A DNA stretch of 64,000 bases, from contig BDDD01000895.1 of the NCBI GenBank assembly GCA_001972305.1, positions 62,001-126,000 of the forward strand, given 5' to 3'. Made by a program: the position numbers and the translations under genes. Within the stretch, counting starts at the first letter, position 1. Every line of letters starts with the position of its first letter. Positions 10,956 through 22,880 of this stretch are shown in pieces. Origin of the DNA: Cephalotus follicularis. Lineage: Eukaryota > Streptophyta > Magnoliopsida > Oxalidales > Cephalotaceae. Below the pieces are notes generated by a model, which worked only from the letters and a program-made list of their open reading frames with translations, made no database searches and had not been told where the DNA came from.

Positions 10956-11482
10956 GATTTTGTGCACCAATTTTTGTTGTTTTGGAAGCTTGAAACTGAG
11001 ATCTAAGGTGACTATTTTTCTGGCTGTCCTTGCAACTTTGGAATGCAAGCTTGGAGGTGTACTTAATGTGCCTTTGCCGTGAGCATTTGTGGAGCACAAG
11101 TGTGAGGAAAATGGCTGCCTATTTTTGCGCACCTGAGACCATGAAGGCAGCGCATTGCTTGTGACATTGTAGTAACTTGGAACTCAATTAGGATGGAGAT
11201 CATGCCGCTTGAAGGAGGTGGCCAAAGATGGTGGAGCCTCCAAACGATGGTATGATTCCGTTCCTTATGTTTTATGCCGAATTGGATTCAGTTTTGTGTA
11301 TACATGCTTGACTAGTTAATTGGTTCAATTGAATATTAAACGGAGATCCTAGGACATTGATTTATTTATTAGGATGTTAGTATAATCCTTGACTTGGAGT
11401 CTTTGATGTTTTAAAAATCAAAATTATACACACTAGCATCCTAGGCCCAAAATTAACAGGAAACCCTAACAGTTTTCTAACA
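10956..11482 (+). repeat. 5' LTR of Copia B, second segment
   Basis: Resumes after the GATTT duplication of solo LTR C and ends TTTTCTAACA directly before the primer binding site. Confidence 0.8.
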
Positions 11483-11483
11483 G

Positions 11484-11497
11484 TGGTATCAGAGCCA
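11484..11497 (+). promoter_or_regulatory. Primer binding site of Copia B
   Basis: TGGTATCAGAGCCA, complementary to the 3' end of plant initiator methionine tRNA, one base after the LTR end. Confidence 0.93.
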
Positions 11498-13297
11498 TCA
11501 GTTTTAATTTCAATTGGACTTTAGTTTCAATTTTTGTGGCTGTTTTGGAATGATTATTGTGGCTGTATATTGGTTTAAATTCCCTCCCTTTATTGTTTTA
11601 TAACTATGCAATTGGATTATGAAGTGTGTTTGTGTGTTGGTTGGACCTATTTTGCGAACTAGTGTTGGAGACCAACTGGTGACTGTTTTTTGTGTCCAGA
11701 ATCATGTACTGGGGGCTGTTTTGTAACATGGACAACAACACAGGCTCCTAAGTATAGTTATAGATCATTGACAGGGCCTTGGAAGCTCAACGGACTGAGT
11801 TTTGAAGTGTTACAAGTGACTGCGCGCAAAATGCACGTGTGCAAAATTTTTCTGCACATAGTTTCCTGTAGGAGTTTACCTACTGTCAAGTGGACGGGCA
11901 ATAGAACTACTGTTGTCTGCAAGGCAGCATATATGCCAGCATGGAAGCCGTGCATTTTGGGTAGAAACTTGATGCATATGGATAAGTAGTTCGCGTGCGG
12001 AATGCTTATAACACGCATTGTTTCCTACAGAGTTTTAAGCAGAGTTTTCTACAGACTTCCTACACTATTTTTTGCACACCAGCCTTGAGTGAAGGCAGAC
12101 TGCGCAGGCAGTGCGCAGGTGCTGTGAGCGCAGGCAACACACACACAGCGAGTAAGTGCTGGGAACATGACATATATGCAAAACACACTGTGCGCGTGCA
12201 GGGCACGTAGCGCATACCTATCATGTGCGTGCACGTAGCGCACGCGCACTGTTTTTGAATTTTTTTTGAAATCTAATATTTTTTTCTTAAACCAAGGGGA
12301 AACTATGATTTAATTAATCTAGTGGGAGTTTTACCGGAATATTGGCGCACTTGTTAAAGTTATTTTGATTAGCCATCAGAAATGGAAATTATTTGTGTTT
12401 ATTCAAAGTTTATATTAGATATAATTTTTGAATGTCTTATGCATGATGGTAAGCTAAGGGACTTGACCTAATTTTTTGGTTTCTTTTGTGAATGTTTAAT
12501 TTTATTTATTACTTTAATGGTTTATTTGGTTTATAATAAGGTTGCTTGCGAGCACCACATTTCTTATATTTTAATTCCTCTTTAGGATAGGATCTCTTCT
12601 CCCTGAAATTTGTATTCTCTTCTTTAACTCAAATGTATTCTTAGAAATTTCATTTTGAAACCAAATAAAGAATGACAAAGGAGGAAGAAGTGGAAAATGA
12701 AGAAAATTACAAGACCAATGAAGGCCATGAATGCATGGTGCATTTTGTAATAAAATAGAACTAAATATCTCATCTAGGAGACCGAGTGATGGCATATGGT
12801 TGATGCACATCACTTATAGTTTTAGTCCCTAGCCAAGCCATTTTATTTCTATGTGGGACATAGGTTGCGTGAGATGGATGGTCAAAACACGTCAAGCATG
12901 CTCAGTCGCAATTAATTGGAATTGGCTAATGCAACCAATCAATTAATTAAAGGCTTGGTAATATTAAAATGTGAGACCCAAATTCCTCCAAATTTCAAAT
13001 TATAAGTCTCAACACTAGGGACACAAGTGAGTGACCCGACATGGCCTTCCACGATTCTCATTGAGTGGCATGGACAGGTTGTGGGCGGTTAGCCACAACT
13101 AAGGTCTGCGTTCTGTCGGGTGTCATATCAATGTCAGTGCTAGGCATTGCAAGGAGATGTATATGTTTTGGCACTTGGACACGCACATGTGTGGGTGTCA
13201 AAACAGGCGCATATCTTTAAGGATTGTGGGTAAGGACTTATACTGGCTCTAATGGCTTGTCGAGCCACAAACGAGACCATACTGAGCTGGTAGGCTG
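11498..13297 (+). other. Copia B untranslated leader (before the D insertion)
   Basis: No coding sequence seen. A GTGCGC/TGCGCA-rich stretch at about 11815-12255 sits where element A has its GTCGAC cluster. The rest is AT-rich and aligns with A's leader. Two of the three leader hairpins lie at 13073-13117 and 13245-13288. The leader continues after solo LTR D at 16775-17340. Confidence 0.65.
13073..13288 (+). promoter_or_regulatory. Leader hairpins alpha and beta of Copia B
   Basis: Alpha (13073-13117): GACAGGTTGTGGG pairs with TCTGCGTTCTGTC, 12 of 13 positions with wobbles, around a 19-nt loop. Beta (13245-13288): ATGG/CCAT plus GGCTC/GAGCT around a 21-nt loop starting CTTGTCGAGCC. The stems differ from those in element A at nearly every position, yet pairing is kept. 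Confidence 0.65.
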
Positions 13298-14444
13298 TGT
13301 AATACCCAGGTACAGTTTTTTAGAGGATCTTCTTTGTCATTTGCTTGTTAAGGCCTGGTTTGGGTTCTATTATTTTCCTTGATCCATTTGGGAGTCCTCT
13401 CTTGTGCAATATTAAGGCCTAAAGTGGTGTTTATTGGGAAGAGTCATTTATTTTGACTAAGCCCATAAGTGAAGTTTACAAGGGAAGCTAACGATTTCCA
13501 ATGTGAAAGGACGTGTGTCAGGGAGAGTGTGTGAAATGATATATCTGGCGCCTTGGGCAGAAGAAAGAAAAAAAAGGAAGAAGTCAAGGAGAAGTAGGTA
13601 GGAAGAAGAAGAAGGAAGAAAAGGGAAGACACCGAGTGAACTCTGTCTGGGTGAGTTGTGAGTACTCCCTGTGACATTCAACCTTCCTCTTTCGTTGGAT
13701 CCTTACTTCTGGCGTGACCGAGCATCTCCTCTACAAGTCTTGTTTCTCTTCTTCTCCATTTCTTCTGTAGTCAAACGTGGTTGAAGGTGATTCTCACTGA
13801 TCTTTGATGTCCTTACCCGAGTGTGGTATGGTGGATTCGGAGTTCCTTAGTACAATGAGCAGTGAGTTGGTATCCCTAGTGCGTTTGACATCAGAGATGG
13901 CGAAATGTGGATCCGCTGGTAGATCCGAAGCTCTAGATGGGCTGTTCGAGTTCTTGGAATGTGAAGAATCCAGTGGGGAGATTCAGAGTTCCAAGGAACT
14001 GGTAAGCGTTGCAGGAGCTGGTCTTGAGAGACCCAGGTATGTGATGTTTTACTGTGGTTTCATTTATGGTTATACTAACTTAACCATTTTGTGTTGAGGT
14101 GTTTTGTGAGTTTGTGTTTTAGCATTTAGATTCTGGATAGATGAGGTTCCTCAGATCTTATGTGACGAATACAATTGTTATGGCCATGTAAGATGCGTGT
14201 TCTTGCCAGGGAGTTAGTGCGATGTGCGTCCTAACAGAGGAGTCAGTTTGATGTACATCCTCTGTTGAGCAGTGCATGTTAAGCTTTCCTTGCAGAGTAG
14301 TCCATGTCGGGCGTTCCTTGGTGAGCAGCGCATGTTAAACGTCTTCTTGAGCATTTACCAGTTGAAGTGTCTCCTCGGTAGTGGCTGAGCGGTGATTCGC
14401 GGGCCCCTTGGATGAAACTAACGCTAGGTGATTGCTAATGAGGT

Positions 14445-14610
14445 AGCTCCTCGATCGATGTTCATATGGTGGAGTGCTGAGCTAGTGATTGCCGATGGGA
14501 GTGGGCTTGCGTAGCTCCTCGATCGATGTTCATGTAGTGAGGTGCGCCAAACTTGTGATTGTCGAGGAAGGTGTGCTCACGTAGCCCTTCTATAGATGTT
14601 CATGCGGTGC
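14445..14610. repeat. Roughly 75-85 bp repeats in LTR D
   Basis: Three imperfect copies around GTAGCTCCTCGATCGATGTT then CATGYRGTG, with TGTGATTG downstream. The same unit, less often repeated, is in the I and K LTRs near 49325-49500 and 63365-63540. Confidence 0.7.
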
Positions 14611-14879
14611 TCTGGAAGTGGGTATCTATATGCGTATATGAGGGATGTGTACAGTCCTATAGCCCATGACCACATTGATGGATCTTCAACAGAGTTGTTA
14701 TTTGTGCTTGCCGAGGTGGTTTCGGCTATGGAAGTGTGAGAGTAAGAATTTTTCCTTAGTTTTGCCCATCCTCCCGACCTAGGACCAACTCGGTCCCTGA
14801 AGATGTTTTATCGGGTGAGCCCTGATGGATCCCTTGGGTATTGGGCCGGGGTGAGATTTCATCTCCTTAGTGTAAGTTG

Positions 14880-15290
14880 AGTGTTGGAGAGACCCCGGGC
14901 ATTGCTAGTGTGATGGTCTCCCCGGGCATTGCTGGTGTGGTGGTCTCCTTGGGCATTGCTAGTGTGATGGTCTCCTCGGGCATTTGCTTGTGCGGTGGTC
15001 TCCCCAAGCATTTGCTGGTGTGATGGTCTCCTCGGACGTTGCTTGTGCGGTGGTCTCCCCAAGCATTCGCTGGTGCGATGGTCTCCTTAGACATTGCTTG
15101 TGCGATGGTCTTCTCGGGCATTTGCTTGTGTGTTGGTCTTCTTGGGCATTTGCTTGTGTGATGGTCTTCTCGGGCATTGCTGGTGTGGTGGTCTCCCCGG
15201 ACATTGACTTGTGTGGTAGTCTCCTTGGGCATTGCCTTGTGTGGTGGTCTCCTTGGACATTGATGTATGTGGCGTCTTATCAGGTGTTGA
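14880..15290. repeat. About 38-bp minisatellite in LTR D
   Basis: About ten imperfect units of the form GGGCATTGCTRGTGTGRTGG then TCTCCYYG. The related segment of LTR I (about 47860-47945) has only a few diverged copies of a GGRCATGYCCTC motif, so the array expanded in D's lineage. In-frame reading gives repetitive peptide on the minus strand; I take that as a by-product. Confidence 0.9.
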
Positions 15291-15691
15291 GTAAAGCTTC
15301 TTGGGCATTAAGCAAAGCTTCTCCAACGTCATGATAAGTTAAGCCTCCTCGGGCGTTGACTGAGGGAAGTGGCTTCTCTGGTGTTTTGTTGAAGATGCCT
15401 TCTCGGGTGTGAATCTCCTCGGGCTACCTGGTTTGGTGCTGGGAGTGGGTTGGCATCTGTAGATGGTTTGATATCCGTGGATGGGCTGTTGTTCCGTGGA
15501 TGGTCTGGTACTCTGTAGTGGGCAGGTGTGCATGGCTTCTCTGCGGGCAGGTAGTGGAATTGTTGTGGCATTCTACATCTTGCTGTTGTGGATGATGCCT
15601 GAAGGTAGACATGCCAAACTTGCTGAACTATGATGCAAGGGTGCGTACCCTTGAAGTGCACAGCTCCCGGGCAGGCAGTGCTTGTTGTTCT

Positions 15692-15873
15692 GGTACCTTG
15701 TAGTGCTTGTGGCCTGGTACCTTGCAGAGGTTGTGGTATGGTTTGTTGTCTGGCACCTTGTAGAGGTTGTGGTCTGGCACCTTCCAGTGATGGTGGTCTG
15801 GCTTGTGGCCCGGTACCTTGCAATACTTGTGGTCTGACATGTTACAGAGGTCCTCGTCTGGCATATTGCAGAG
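15692..15873. repeat. 12-bp-based array (24 and 36-bp units) in LTR D
   Basis: Units such as GGTACCTTGTAGTGCTTGTG plus GCCT (24 bp) alternate with 36-bp units that add GGYTTGTKGYCT-like 12-mers. Unit lengths are multiples of 12. Confidence 0.7.
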
Positions 15874-16774
15874 GTGGTGATGAAGGGTCTAGAGAGAAAA
15901 AGGTTTGTAGACGCCTAGGGGTTTCATACGTTGATCGTGGTAAGAAGTGCTCCTTGTAGAAGGGCAGAGGAGAAGGTCTGTGGAGGTTGTGTTTCCTCTG
16001 ACCTTGGACCAAGGTGTTAAGTGATCACGTGTAGAACATGAGGGTGCTCTCCTCGGGTCTAAGTGACACGGTGCATGTTGGTGTCTTGGAAGACAATGTT
16101 AAGTGATCACATGTAGAACACGTGGGTGCTCTCCTCGGGTCTAAGTGATACGGTGCGTGTTTTGGAAGACAGTGTTGAGGATTTAATGAAATGTTGAGTT
16201 GAGGCTCTCAGCTCGTTGAAGTCCTCTGCTCCCTTGTATAATACATCCTTGGAGTCGTCCTCATGTTTTGTTGAGCAGTGGCTTCTGGTTTTCTAGTGTG
16301 GCTTCTCTGCCATGTATGGCCGGTGTGGTTATCCTTTCATTCTTAGTAATTGCTAAGCTATGTAACCCTGTATGTAATGAACTTCATACTAGTGGAACCT
16401 CATGGATGATTGAGGAAGTGTACGTAGGCATTTTCTGTGCCGAACCACTATAAAAATGGCTGTCTCATTCTTCTCTTTCCTTTATCTTGTATGTGTGAAT
16501 GCATGAAGGCTATGTCCAAGATTGTTGTAGGCCTGGTCCTCTACCGTGGAGGAAGAGGATAGGCAAGACCTTGGCGCGTGGTGCCAGTCCGTTGCAGTGG
16601 GTAGCCGAGGTGCAGGTGGACGTCCAGTCCTCTGCTCTCGTGATGCGCTTGGAAAAAAAATTTAAAGGAGAAGATGAGAGAAGGAAATTCACATGACCAG
16701 TTTGTGCCATGGGTTATGGTTAAAGTCATCCCAATTTTCTTGTAACGGCACGGGTTTCGGAGTGGGTCGTTACA

Positions 16775-17340
16775 TGCTGAATCTATAATTGGATCTTACA
16801 TGATGAGGGTGGAACCCTGCACAGTGTAAATTGGCGAGCGAGCCTACCCATCTCAGGTATTATGGTTTGTCATGCCACAACTGAGGCCGTAATTTCTTGG
16901 ATGGATTCCAATCCCCACTAGGAGGTTGGACACCTCACGAATTCCACACGGGGGTGTGGAATACAATTAAAATAGTGGGAGGAACCATAAACACTAAAAA
17001 CCAAGTGCTATGGTAGTCACATAAAATTTGGAATATAAGCTAACTTTTACTATTAGTTTCCTTATATTAGGTTGCTAAATATGACTACTATCACCCTTAT
17101 TCTTGAGACCAACTAACTCAAAGGGCCTAAATTTCTTAAATTGGCAAACGTACACTAGGCGGGCAATCGGTACTAAGTACTTCTACCTCACCTAAAGACT
17201 TGCAGAAGTAGGCATGGTGCCTGATTACAACGCTAGCACGAAAATATGGAGAACCGCTCCGAAATACTTCTATAAGAGTTATATGGCACAATAGACTAGG
17301 TTTTTGTGGTTCAAATAATCTCGATAGCTCTTTAGGATAA
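16775..17340 (+). promoter_or_regulatory. Rest of the Copia B leader, with hairpin gamma at 16856-16896
   Basis: Hairpin gamma: GGTATTATGG pairs with CCGTAATTTC (9 of 10) around a 21-nt loop starting TTTGTCATGCCACAA. The following sequence (GGATTCCAATCCCCACTAGG, GAGGAACCATAAACACTAA) is the direct counterpart of 1960-2060 in element A, read on the other strand. Confidence 0.7.
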
Positions 17341-17960
17341 GAATGACTGAGCGAACTTCAGACCATTCAAGTGGACTGATGATGTGTGATTTAATTGAGC
17401 TGGGAGCTCAATTGGATCACGTCATGGAATTTATAGTGACGTCCCATCCTCAGATATTTTCACAGTTATGTAAGAACTTCCGTATGTCTAATGTGGAGTT
17501 CATACTACCGGAGCTAGTTATTATGCTTGGGACTGCGAGAGCCAACTTTGTCCCTAAAAAGTCAAAGGTCCCAATTAGTTAACATCTTTATCTTTGGACT
17601 ACCTTAAAAGGTGGTGCTGTGGCTTCCTATTGCTAGGGAAGACCTTAGCTATCGAAGCTAAGAAGAATAAGAAGAAGGCTAATGCGTTTGGAGTGTAAGG
17701 GAAAATTTCCAAAGATATGATGAGAAAATTTATAAGGACCATACCTCCTTCCTCTGTGGTATGAAGGGGCACTAGAAAAGGGAATGACAAGAGTTCATTG
17801 CTTACACTTCCACTGATCCACCTCAGGGAGGTGCCTCAGGACCTTGGAGGTTCTATACAACTAAGAGCTCATAAAGAAGTGGATCTAAGGCTTTGCATTG
17901 GATCTAGGATCACTGCAAAAGCTATAGAATTTATGAATTGTTAGCATATAAAGTTTTTTA
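17341..17960 (+). pseudogene. Copia B gag remnant
   Basis: The frame at 17343-17582 gives MCDLIELGAQLDHVMEFIV and SHPQIFSQLCKNFRMSNVEF, aligning with residues about 135-205 of element A gag. The N-terminal part of gag is missing. A decayed zinc knuckle follows (about 17742-17795): first Cys replaced by Ser, WK turned into a stop plus K, last Cys lost. LRLCIGSRITAKA near 17890 matches A's LDLRLGDGSGIIAEA. No functional product is possible. Confidence 0.8.
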
Positions 17961-20266
17961 TTTCAAGACTTGGACCTAGTGGTTATATACAGAAACATTA
18001 TAAGTGTTCATTCACTTATACAAAATGGGCTTAGAGCTCAATTTTGAGAACAATGATTGTTCTTTGTTGTCTAATGATATTTGAGTATATAATGAGATTC
18101 TTCTTAATGGTCCATAGGTTTTAAACAAAATATTTAACGATTCGATAAAGAACTCATAAAAGACAAAGAGGAGCAAACATGTAAGCTTGTTAAAACACTT
18201 CGATTGGATCGAAGAGGCAAATACCTATATGACGAATTCAAAAATTATCTTAGAGATAATGGAATGTTCTCTGAATGGACCTCTTCTAGAACACCGCAAC
18301 CTATCGGTATGTCCCAAAGGAGGAACCGGACCTTGATGGTCATCGTCCGGGCCATATTGTCTTTTAATGACCTCCCTACCTCATTTTTAGGGGTTACGCA
18401 CTGGAAGCAACAGCATACAACCAAAATCGGCCTTACAGATCCGTGCCCTCTATTCTATACTAAGGATAGATAAAGAGGAAACCCAACCTAAATAATTTTT
18501 AGGATTGTCTAGCTTACGTTAATAGGCTGAGTCCTAATAAGCTAGAGGCGCAATTAGACCGCTGTCGGTTTGAGGATTATCCTAAGGAAATTGAAGGATA
18601 CTATTTCTACTATCCCTACAAATACAAGGTATTTGTTACATGTAGTGCTGTGATCCTAGAGAGGGAATAACCTCTCCAAGGATGGAATGGGAGTAAAATG
18701 GAACTCTAGGAGTTGCCATAGGCAGAAACCACGTAGGATTTAAAGGAATTAGAGGTTGAATGCTCTATAGACATAGCTGAGATTAAATTTCAGTCAGGCA
18801 CTCCGCTGATAAAGAGTTAAGGTAGGATTTTATAAGTACTTGAGAGATAGGGTTTTCTCATCAAGGGCATTAATAAATCTAGCATCATCAAGGATGACAA
18901 GCCTATCAGCTATTATAATACAGTGCAAGGCACTGAATTCGAGGCTTGGATAGAAGCCATAAAATTTGAAATGGAATATTGAGGCATCCTAAATGCAATT
19001 AGAAATGAAGGAGTGTGCACGACATGGTGTCGAGTATACCGAAAACCTTCTCACTAATAGCTACGCTCAAATGCATTAGGATTTTGCTTGCTAATACCAC
19101 TCGTCATGGTTATGAAATTTGGAGAATGGATGTCTTAATGCAAGGGATTTACATCCAATGAGTTTTTGCACATAGTGTGTGAACTCGAAAGGTCGTTATG
19201 ACCTTAAGCAAGCATCTCATAACTAAATCATGGGTTCTAATGAAGTGGTCAAATCTTTTGACTTCTTTAAGAACATGAATTAGCTATGTGTCTACCGAAG
19301 TTATAACTAGCCCTAACATAAATTCTTGGTTTTGTACCAGAAATTACATCCTACCGATTATAAACATCGTAGGTGTGTGATTTGTTGGTGTGGAATACAA
19401 AGAATTTCTCCATTACGATTTGGGAGAAGCCACCTATATGTACTGGGTATGGTGATCTTTGAGGAAGATCTAAAAAGTTGTTTTAGCTTTCTCAAAGCTA
19501 GTACATTAGCATAGTGTTGAATTTATTCAACATGGAATTAAATTCTTCACTGAGGATGTTCCTGGAGATACCTAGTGGGAGAACACACATAGACCAAATA
19601 TATTAAGTGATGGCTGTAGGATCGGTCATGTATACCATGATGTATAATATGTCTGATATCGTGCTTGTGGCAAGCAGTTATCAGTCCAATTCTGCTTTGG
19701 ATACTGGATTATAGTCAAGGGAATCCTGAAGTATCTTAGAGGCACCAAGGATGCCTCCTTGGACCACAATGGAGTGAGTTGATTGAAATTGGAGCTATTT
19801 ATAAGAGTCCAACTTTGTTTGTGATCTGGGTGATCACCAATAGTCTCAAGATAGGTTTGTACACTAAACGGGGTAGAAAGAGCTATTAGAGCTCGCACCA
19901 GGAATTCATGGTGGATTCCATGGCTAAAGCCATATACATAGCAAACCAAGTTGCTATAAAGGATGGTGTAAGGATGCAGAAGTTCTTGAAGGAACTTAAG
20001 GTTGTTCCATTCATCATTAGTCCAACGATTATGATAGAGGCCAATGCATAGGCCAATAGAACCTCGGTCTCACTTGCGATTCTAATGCATTCATCACTGC
20101 TATCTTTTGGTCCAATAGATCATGGATAGGGAAGACTAATTGCTTGAGAGTGTCACCTTAAAGGTGAACATAGCATATCCACTGACCAAAGCTCTAAGCA
20201 TCTTAACTTTCAAGAATTATAGTAGGGCGATGGACTTGAATTTTAGGTCCTCGTGGCTTAAGGGCC
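17961..20266 (+). pseudogene. Copia B pol remnant (integrase, RT, RNase H)
   Basis: Integrase is recognisable at 18200-18400 (RGKYLYDEFKNYLRDNGMFS, then PQPIGMSQRRNRTLM), with the pre-integrase domain largely deleted. RT and connection remnants lie at about 18500-19750 in all three frames. RNase H and the polyprotein tail are recognisable around 19890-20260: HQEFMVDSMAKAIYIANQVA, MQKFLKELKVVPF, then an AYPLTKAL-like segment and LKGQVGD just before the polypurine tract. Dozens of stops and indels; old. Confidence 0.8.
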
Positions 20267-20438
20267 AAGTGGGAGATTGTTAGAGATGGTGACCCGTCAA
20301 GTCACTAGGTGGCTGGATGTAGCTGTTATTATTTTTGTGTTAAAACAGTCTTATTCTATTTATGTGACATATGTGCATACTTTTATTTATACTGGAAAGC
20401 AGTGTGTGTTTTATCACATCATCGAAATAGTTTAAATT
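20267..20438 (+). repeat. Polypurine tract and start of the 3' LTR of Copia B
   Basis: AAGTGGGAGAT (about 20267-20277) precedes TGTTAGAGATGGTGACCC at 20278, the Copia 3' LTR start. The LTR is cut after 161 bp, at TAGTTTAAATT, by LTR E. Confidence 0.85.
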
Positions 20439-21529
20439 TGTAATGCCCTAAAATTTTATGCAAATAATTGTAATAAATAATATTGTGAAATGGTATTTGG
20501 GTAGAACTTAGGCCATGGAAAGGAAGGGGAGAGTTTTGGGCCGGCCATTTTGAGAAAGGCGGTTTGTAGTGCATTCTAGAGTCTTCCACTCAAATAAATG
20601 GGATATTTGTGTGAAGTGGGACCTCATTGTCTCACAATTTCGGGAAGAGACAAAGCAATGCCTTTGTTAACAGAGTTCGACACTTTCTCCTTTTGCTCTC
20701 ATTTATCTTCTCATCCCCGAAGCTAGAGGGAGACAGTGAGAGCGCGAAATTGAGAGAGGAAGATTGGTTTCGTGTAAAGAAGGAGTCGTCAGACTTGCAA
20801 CAGGGAGTAGAACTAGAAGGAAATAGAAAATCGAGGGTTTTACAGAAATTCTCAAAGATCGGCAATAATCAATTGATATTGAGGTAGGTTCTACTCCAAT
20901 CCTTGAACTGATATATGTTTATATATATATATATGCTGTAATGTTGTATACTGATGTAATTTGATATGAGGTGCTGCTATAAATTGTTAGATCAAGATTA
21001 TGATTGGGATCGATCACTGGAGCTTGTGACTCCATCAAATCGAATGATTGATTGCCTGTATGAGTCTTGAATTGTTGAAGTGTTGTTTAACAACTATATT
21101 GTATTGTCAAGCCCTTAGGCTATCGACTCCTCTAATCAGAACGTTACCGCTTTAGTGGAATTGTACCTCAGTACTAGAAGGCAGACCTAGTACTTGAAGG
21201 AAATCGTATTGTCATAATTCGCCTATGCGTTAGACACTCAGTCTAAGTCAAAACAGACCTCAGAGGAAAGAGGTCACTGTGCCACAAGACTATAGAGCAT
21301 AATTGTCCATGAGGTTACAGAGAAGACCTGCACCACAAGACTGTAGAGAATACTTAACCATGAGATGATAGAGAAGACTTGCGCCACAAGACCGCAGAGC
21401 AAACTTGTCCATGAGGCGGCAGAGAAGACCTACGTGCCAAGGCTGCAGAGCAAACCTGTCCACAAGGCTGCAGAGCAGACCTGCGCCGAGGTCGTAGAGA
21501 ATAGCAGACCTGCGCTTATGGTATCGAGC
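20439..21529 (+). repeat. LTR E with a primer-site-like end
   Basis: Starts TGTAATGCCCTAAAAT at 20439 inside the B LTR and ends near 21516. TTATGGTATCGAGC (21516-21529) follows, a close match to the initiator-Met primer site arrangement seen in element H. This makes it the 5' LTR of a gypsy element whose internal part is replaced by LTR F1. No coding sequence is seen. It carries a 51-bp tandem array in its last 250 bp and a short (TA) run near 20922. Confidence 0.6.
21262..21510. repeat. 51-bp tandem repeat at the end of LTR E
   Basis: About 4.5 units. Each runs GAGAAGACCTGCRCCACAAG, then ACYGYAGAGMAWACTTRWCC and ATGAGRYRRYA. The last unit merges into the primer-like site. Confidence 0.85.
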
Positions 21530-22732
21530 TGTCGCGCCCCGAACCGCGGGAGTAAACCCCCACGATCCGACGCGTGATATTCATTTCCTTCAATCCATTT
21601 ATATCATATAATTCATACTCGAAAAAGTGCTATAAATTTAAAACTTTGAATCCAAGTCATATAAGCGGAAGAACCATTATATAACATCAGGGGAATAATC
21701 AAATCAAAATAAAAACTAACTCTTAAAATCTCCCGAAATTTCGGCATGAAGTATTCGTTTATAGAGCTAAACTCCCTGTAAAGAAAAACTCAATTTATAT
21801 ATCAACACTCCCGAAGGAGGAATCAACAGTTTATATATATACACGGGCTCAGCCCTCAACAATCACAACTAAACCAGTATCATATCATGCTAATGCCTTA
21901 TATGATGGGCTTGTCCCTGTTTAATACATCAATACACATATCATAAGCACTGCCACATGTCGGCAGGTCGATAGCTGAATAAAACATAACTATAACATCT
22001 TTATATTTGTCTCTTATACATAACCAATCTAACATATCAGTACAGTTCATTTATAACTCGAGGCCCTTTTCACAACTCATATAAACAAACTCATATCCTT
22101 TACCATAAGTAAGATCATGTACAATAGGGCAAATCAAAATATGCTATAAAGAATCCATCCGTCTCAGCCTGTCTCATTTAATACAATTCATATACAAGCA
22201 ACTCCATATACAATTGGCTGACAAAATCTGTTATAGAAAACATGTCCTTATCAGCTTACCTCGTTGCAATCCATCACCTGTGCCTGAGCCTGACCCATTC
22301 CGCACACAGGGGAAATGGGTCAGCGACATAATGTCGTGTAGGTATACTATTCCATACATACAATAGTATAATAGTGTATGTGTGCGACAATATATCAATG
22401 TATGTTGTGTAGTGCATCAGCATAATGGTGATATGCGTGCAATGGTATAATATGTATGTATGGTATGTCGTGTGCACAAATGACAATTGCGGACGACGTC
22501 AATATACCAACTGTCCCTAAGTAGTGGTATACTAGGCTGGTCCTAATCACATAAAAGGCCATAGGCCTGCAGACAATCCATATAACAATCAATATCAATC
22601 ATAGGGACAACCAGTCCATAGGTCTAAGTACTACTCTGCCCCTCCGGCCCGAGATAGTACTATCACCAACTACCTACCCTTTTGAGGTCGTAGCCGAGTG
22701 GGGAAGAGATAATGCTGATCACATCATGGCTA

Positions 22733-22880
22733 AGCCGTAAAAATGGTCAGAGCCCATAATATAGTGGTAAAGCCGTAAAAACGGTCAGAGCCCATAGAGT
22801 GGTAAAGCCGTAAAAACGGTCAGAACCCATAGTATAGTGGTAAAGCCGTAAAAACGGTTAGAACCCATAGGCGCCGGTAA
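22733..22880. repeat. CCGTAAAAACGGTCAGA tandem array in LTR F1
   Basis: Four units of about 30-40 bp: TAAAGCCGTAAAAACGGTCA then GARCCCATAG with an optional TATAGTGG. The core CCGT-AAAA-ACGG is itself an inverted repeat. Confidence 0.85.

Larger units (their letters stand above)
13298..16774 (+). mobile_element. Solo LTR D (relative of the I/K LTR family), 3.48 kb
   Basis: Runs TGTAATACCCAGG...GGGTCGTTACA with flanks GGCTG (13293-13297) and TGCTG (16775-16779), a 5-bp duplication with one mismatch. Blocks match the I and K LTRs in inverse orientation, for example GAGATTTCATCTCC with GTGAGCCCTG, and the GATGTTCATG/GTAGCYCTTC units. It has three internal tandem arrays and no gag or pol. It splits the Copia B leader between hairpins beta and gamma. 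Confidence 0.88.
5906..20438 (+). mobile_element. Copia LTR retrotransposon B, degenerate and multiply interrupted
   Basis: Parts in order: 5' LTR (5906-7588, then 10956-11482), initiator-Met primer site at 11484, leader, gag remnant at 17.3 kb, integrase, RT and RNase H remnants to 20.26 kb, polypurine tract, and the first 161 bp of the 3' LTR. Solo LTRs C and D are inserted with target duplications. Coding sequence is full of stops and indels. It is homologous to element A, in the opposite orientation. The first bases of its 5' LTR are missing, replaced by X and A. Confidence 0.85.

Noticed and set aside
13804..14097. 97-aa frame in LTR D (MMSLPECGMVDSEFLSTM...) as a short host exon
   Set aside because: It reads like normal protein but has no recognisable domain and sits inside a solo LTR with target duplications. 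No splice context supports an exon.
14880..15290. CRISPR-like array
   Set aside because: The units are contiguous imperfect copies with no unique spacers, in a plant LTR, with no cas genes.
14859..15334. Repetitive peptides from the D minisatellite as a real repeat protein
   Set aside because: Several frames on both strands are open because the unit lacks stops. There is no conserved start and relatives lack the array.
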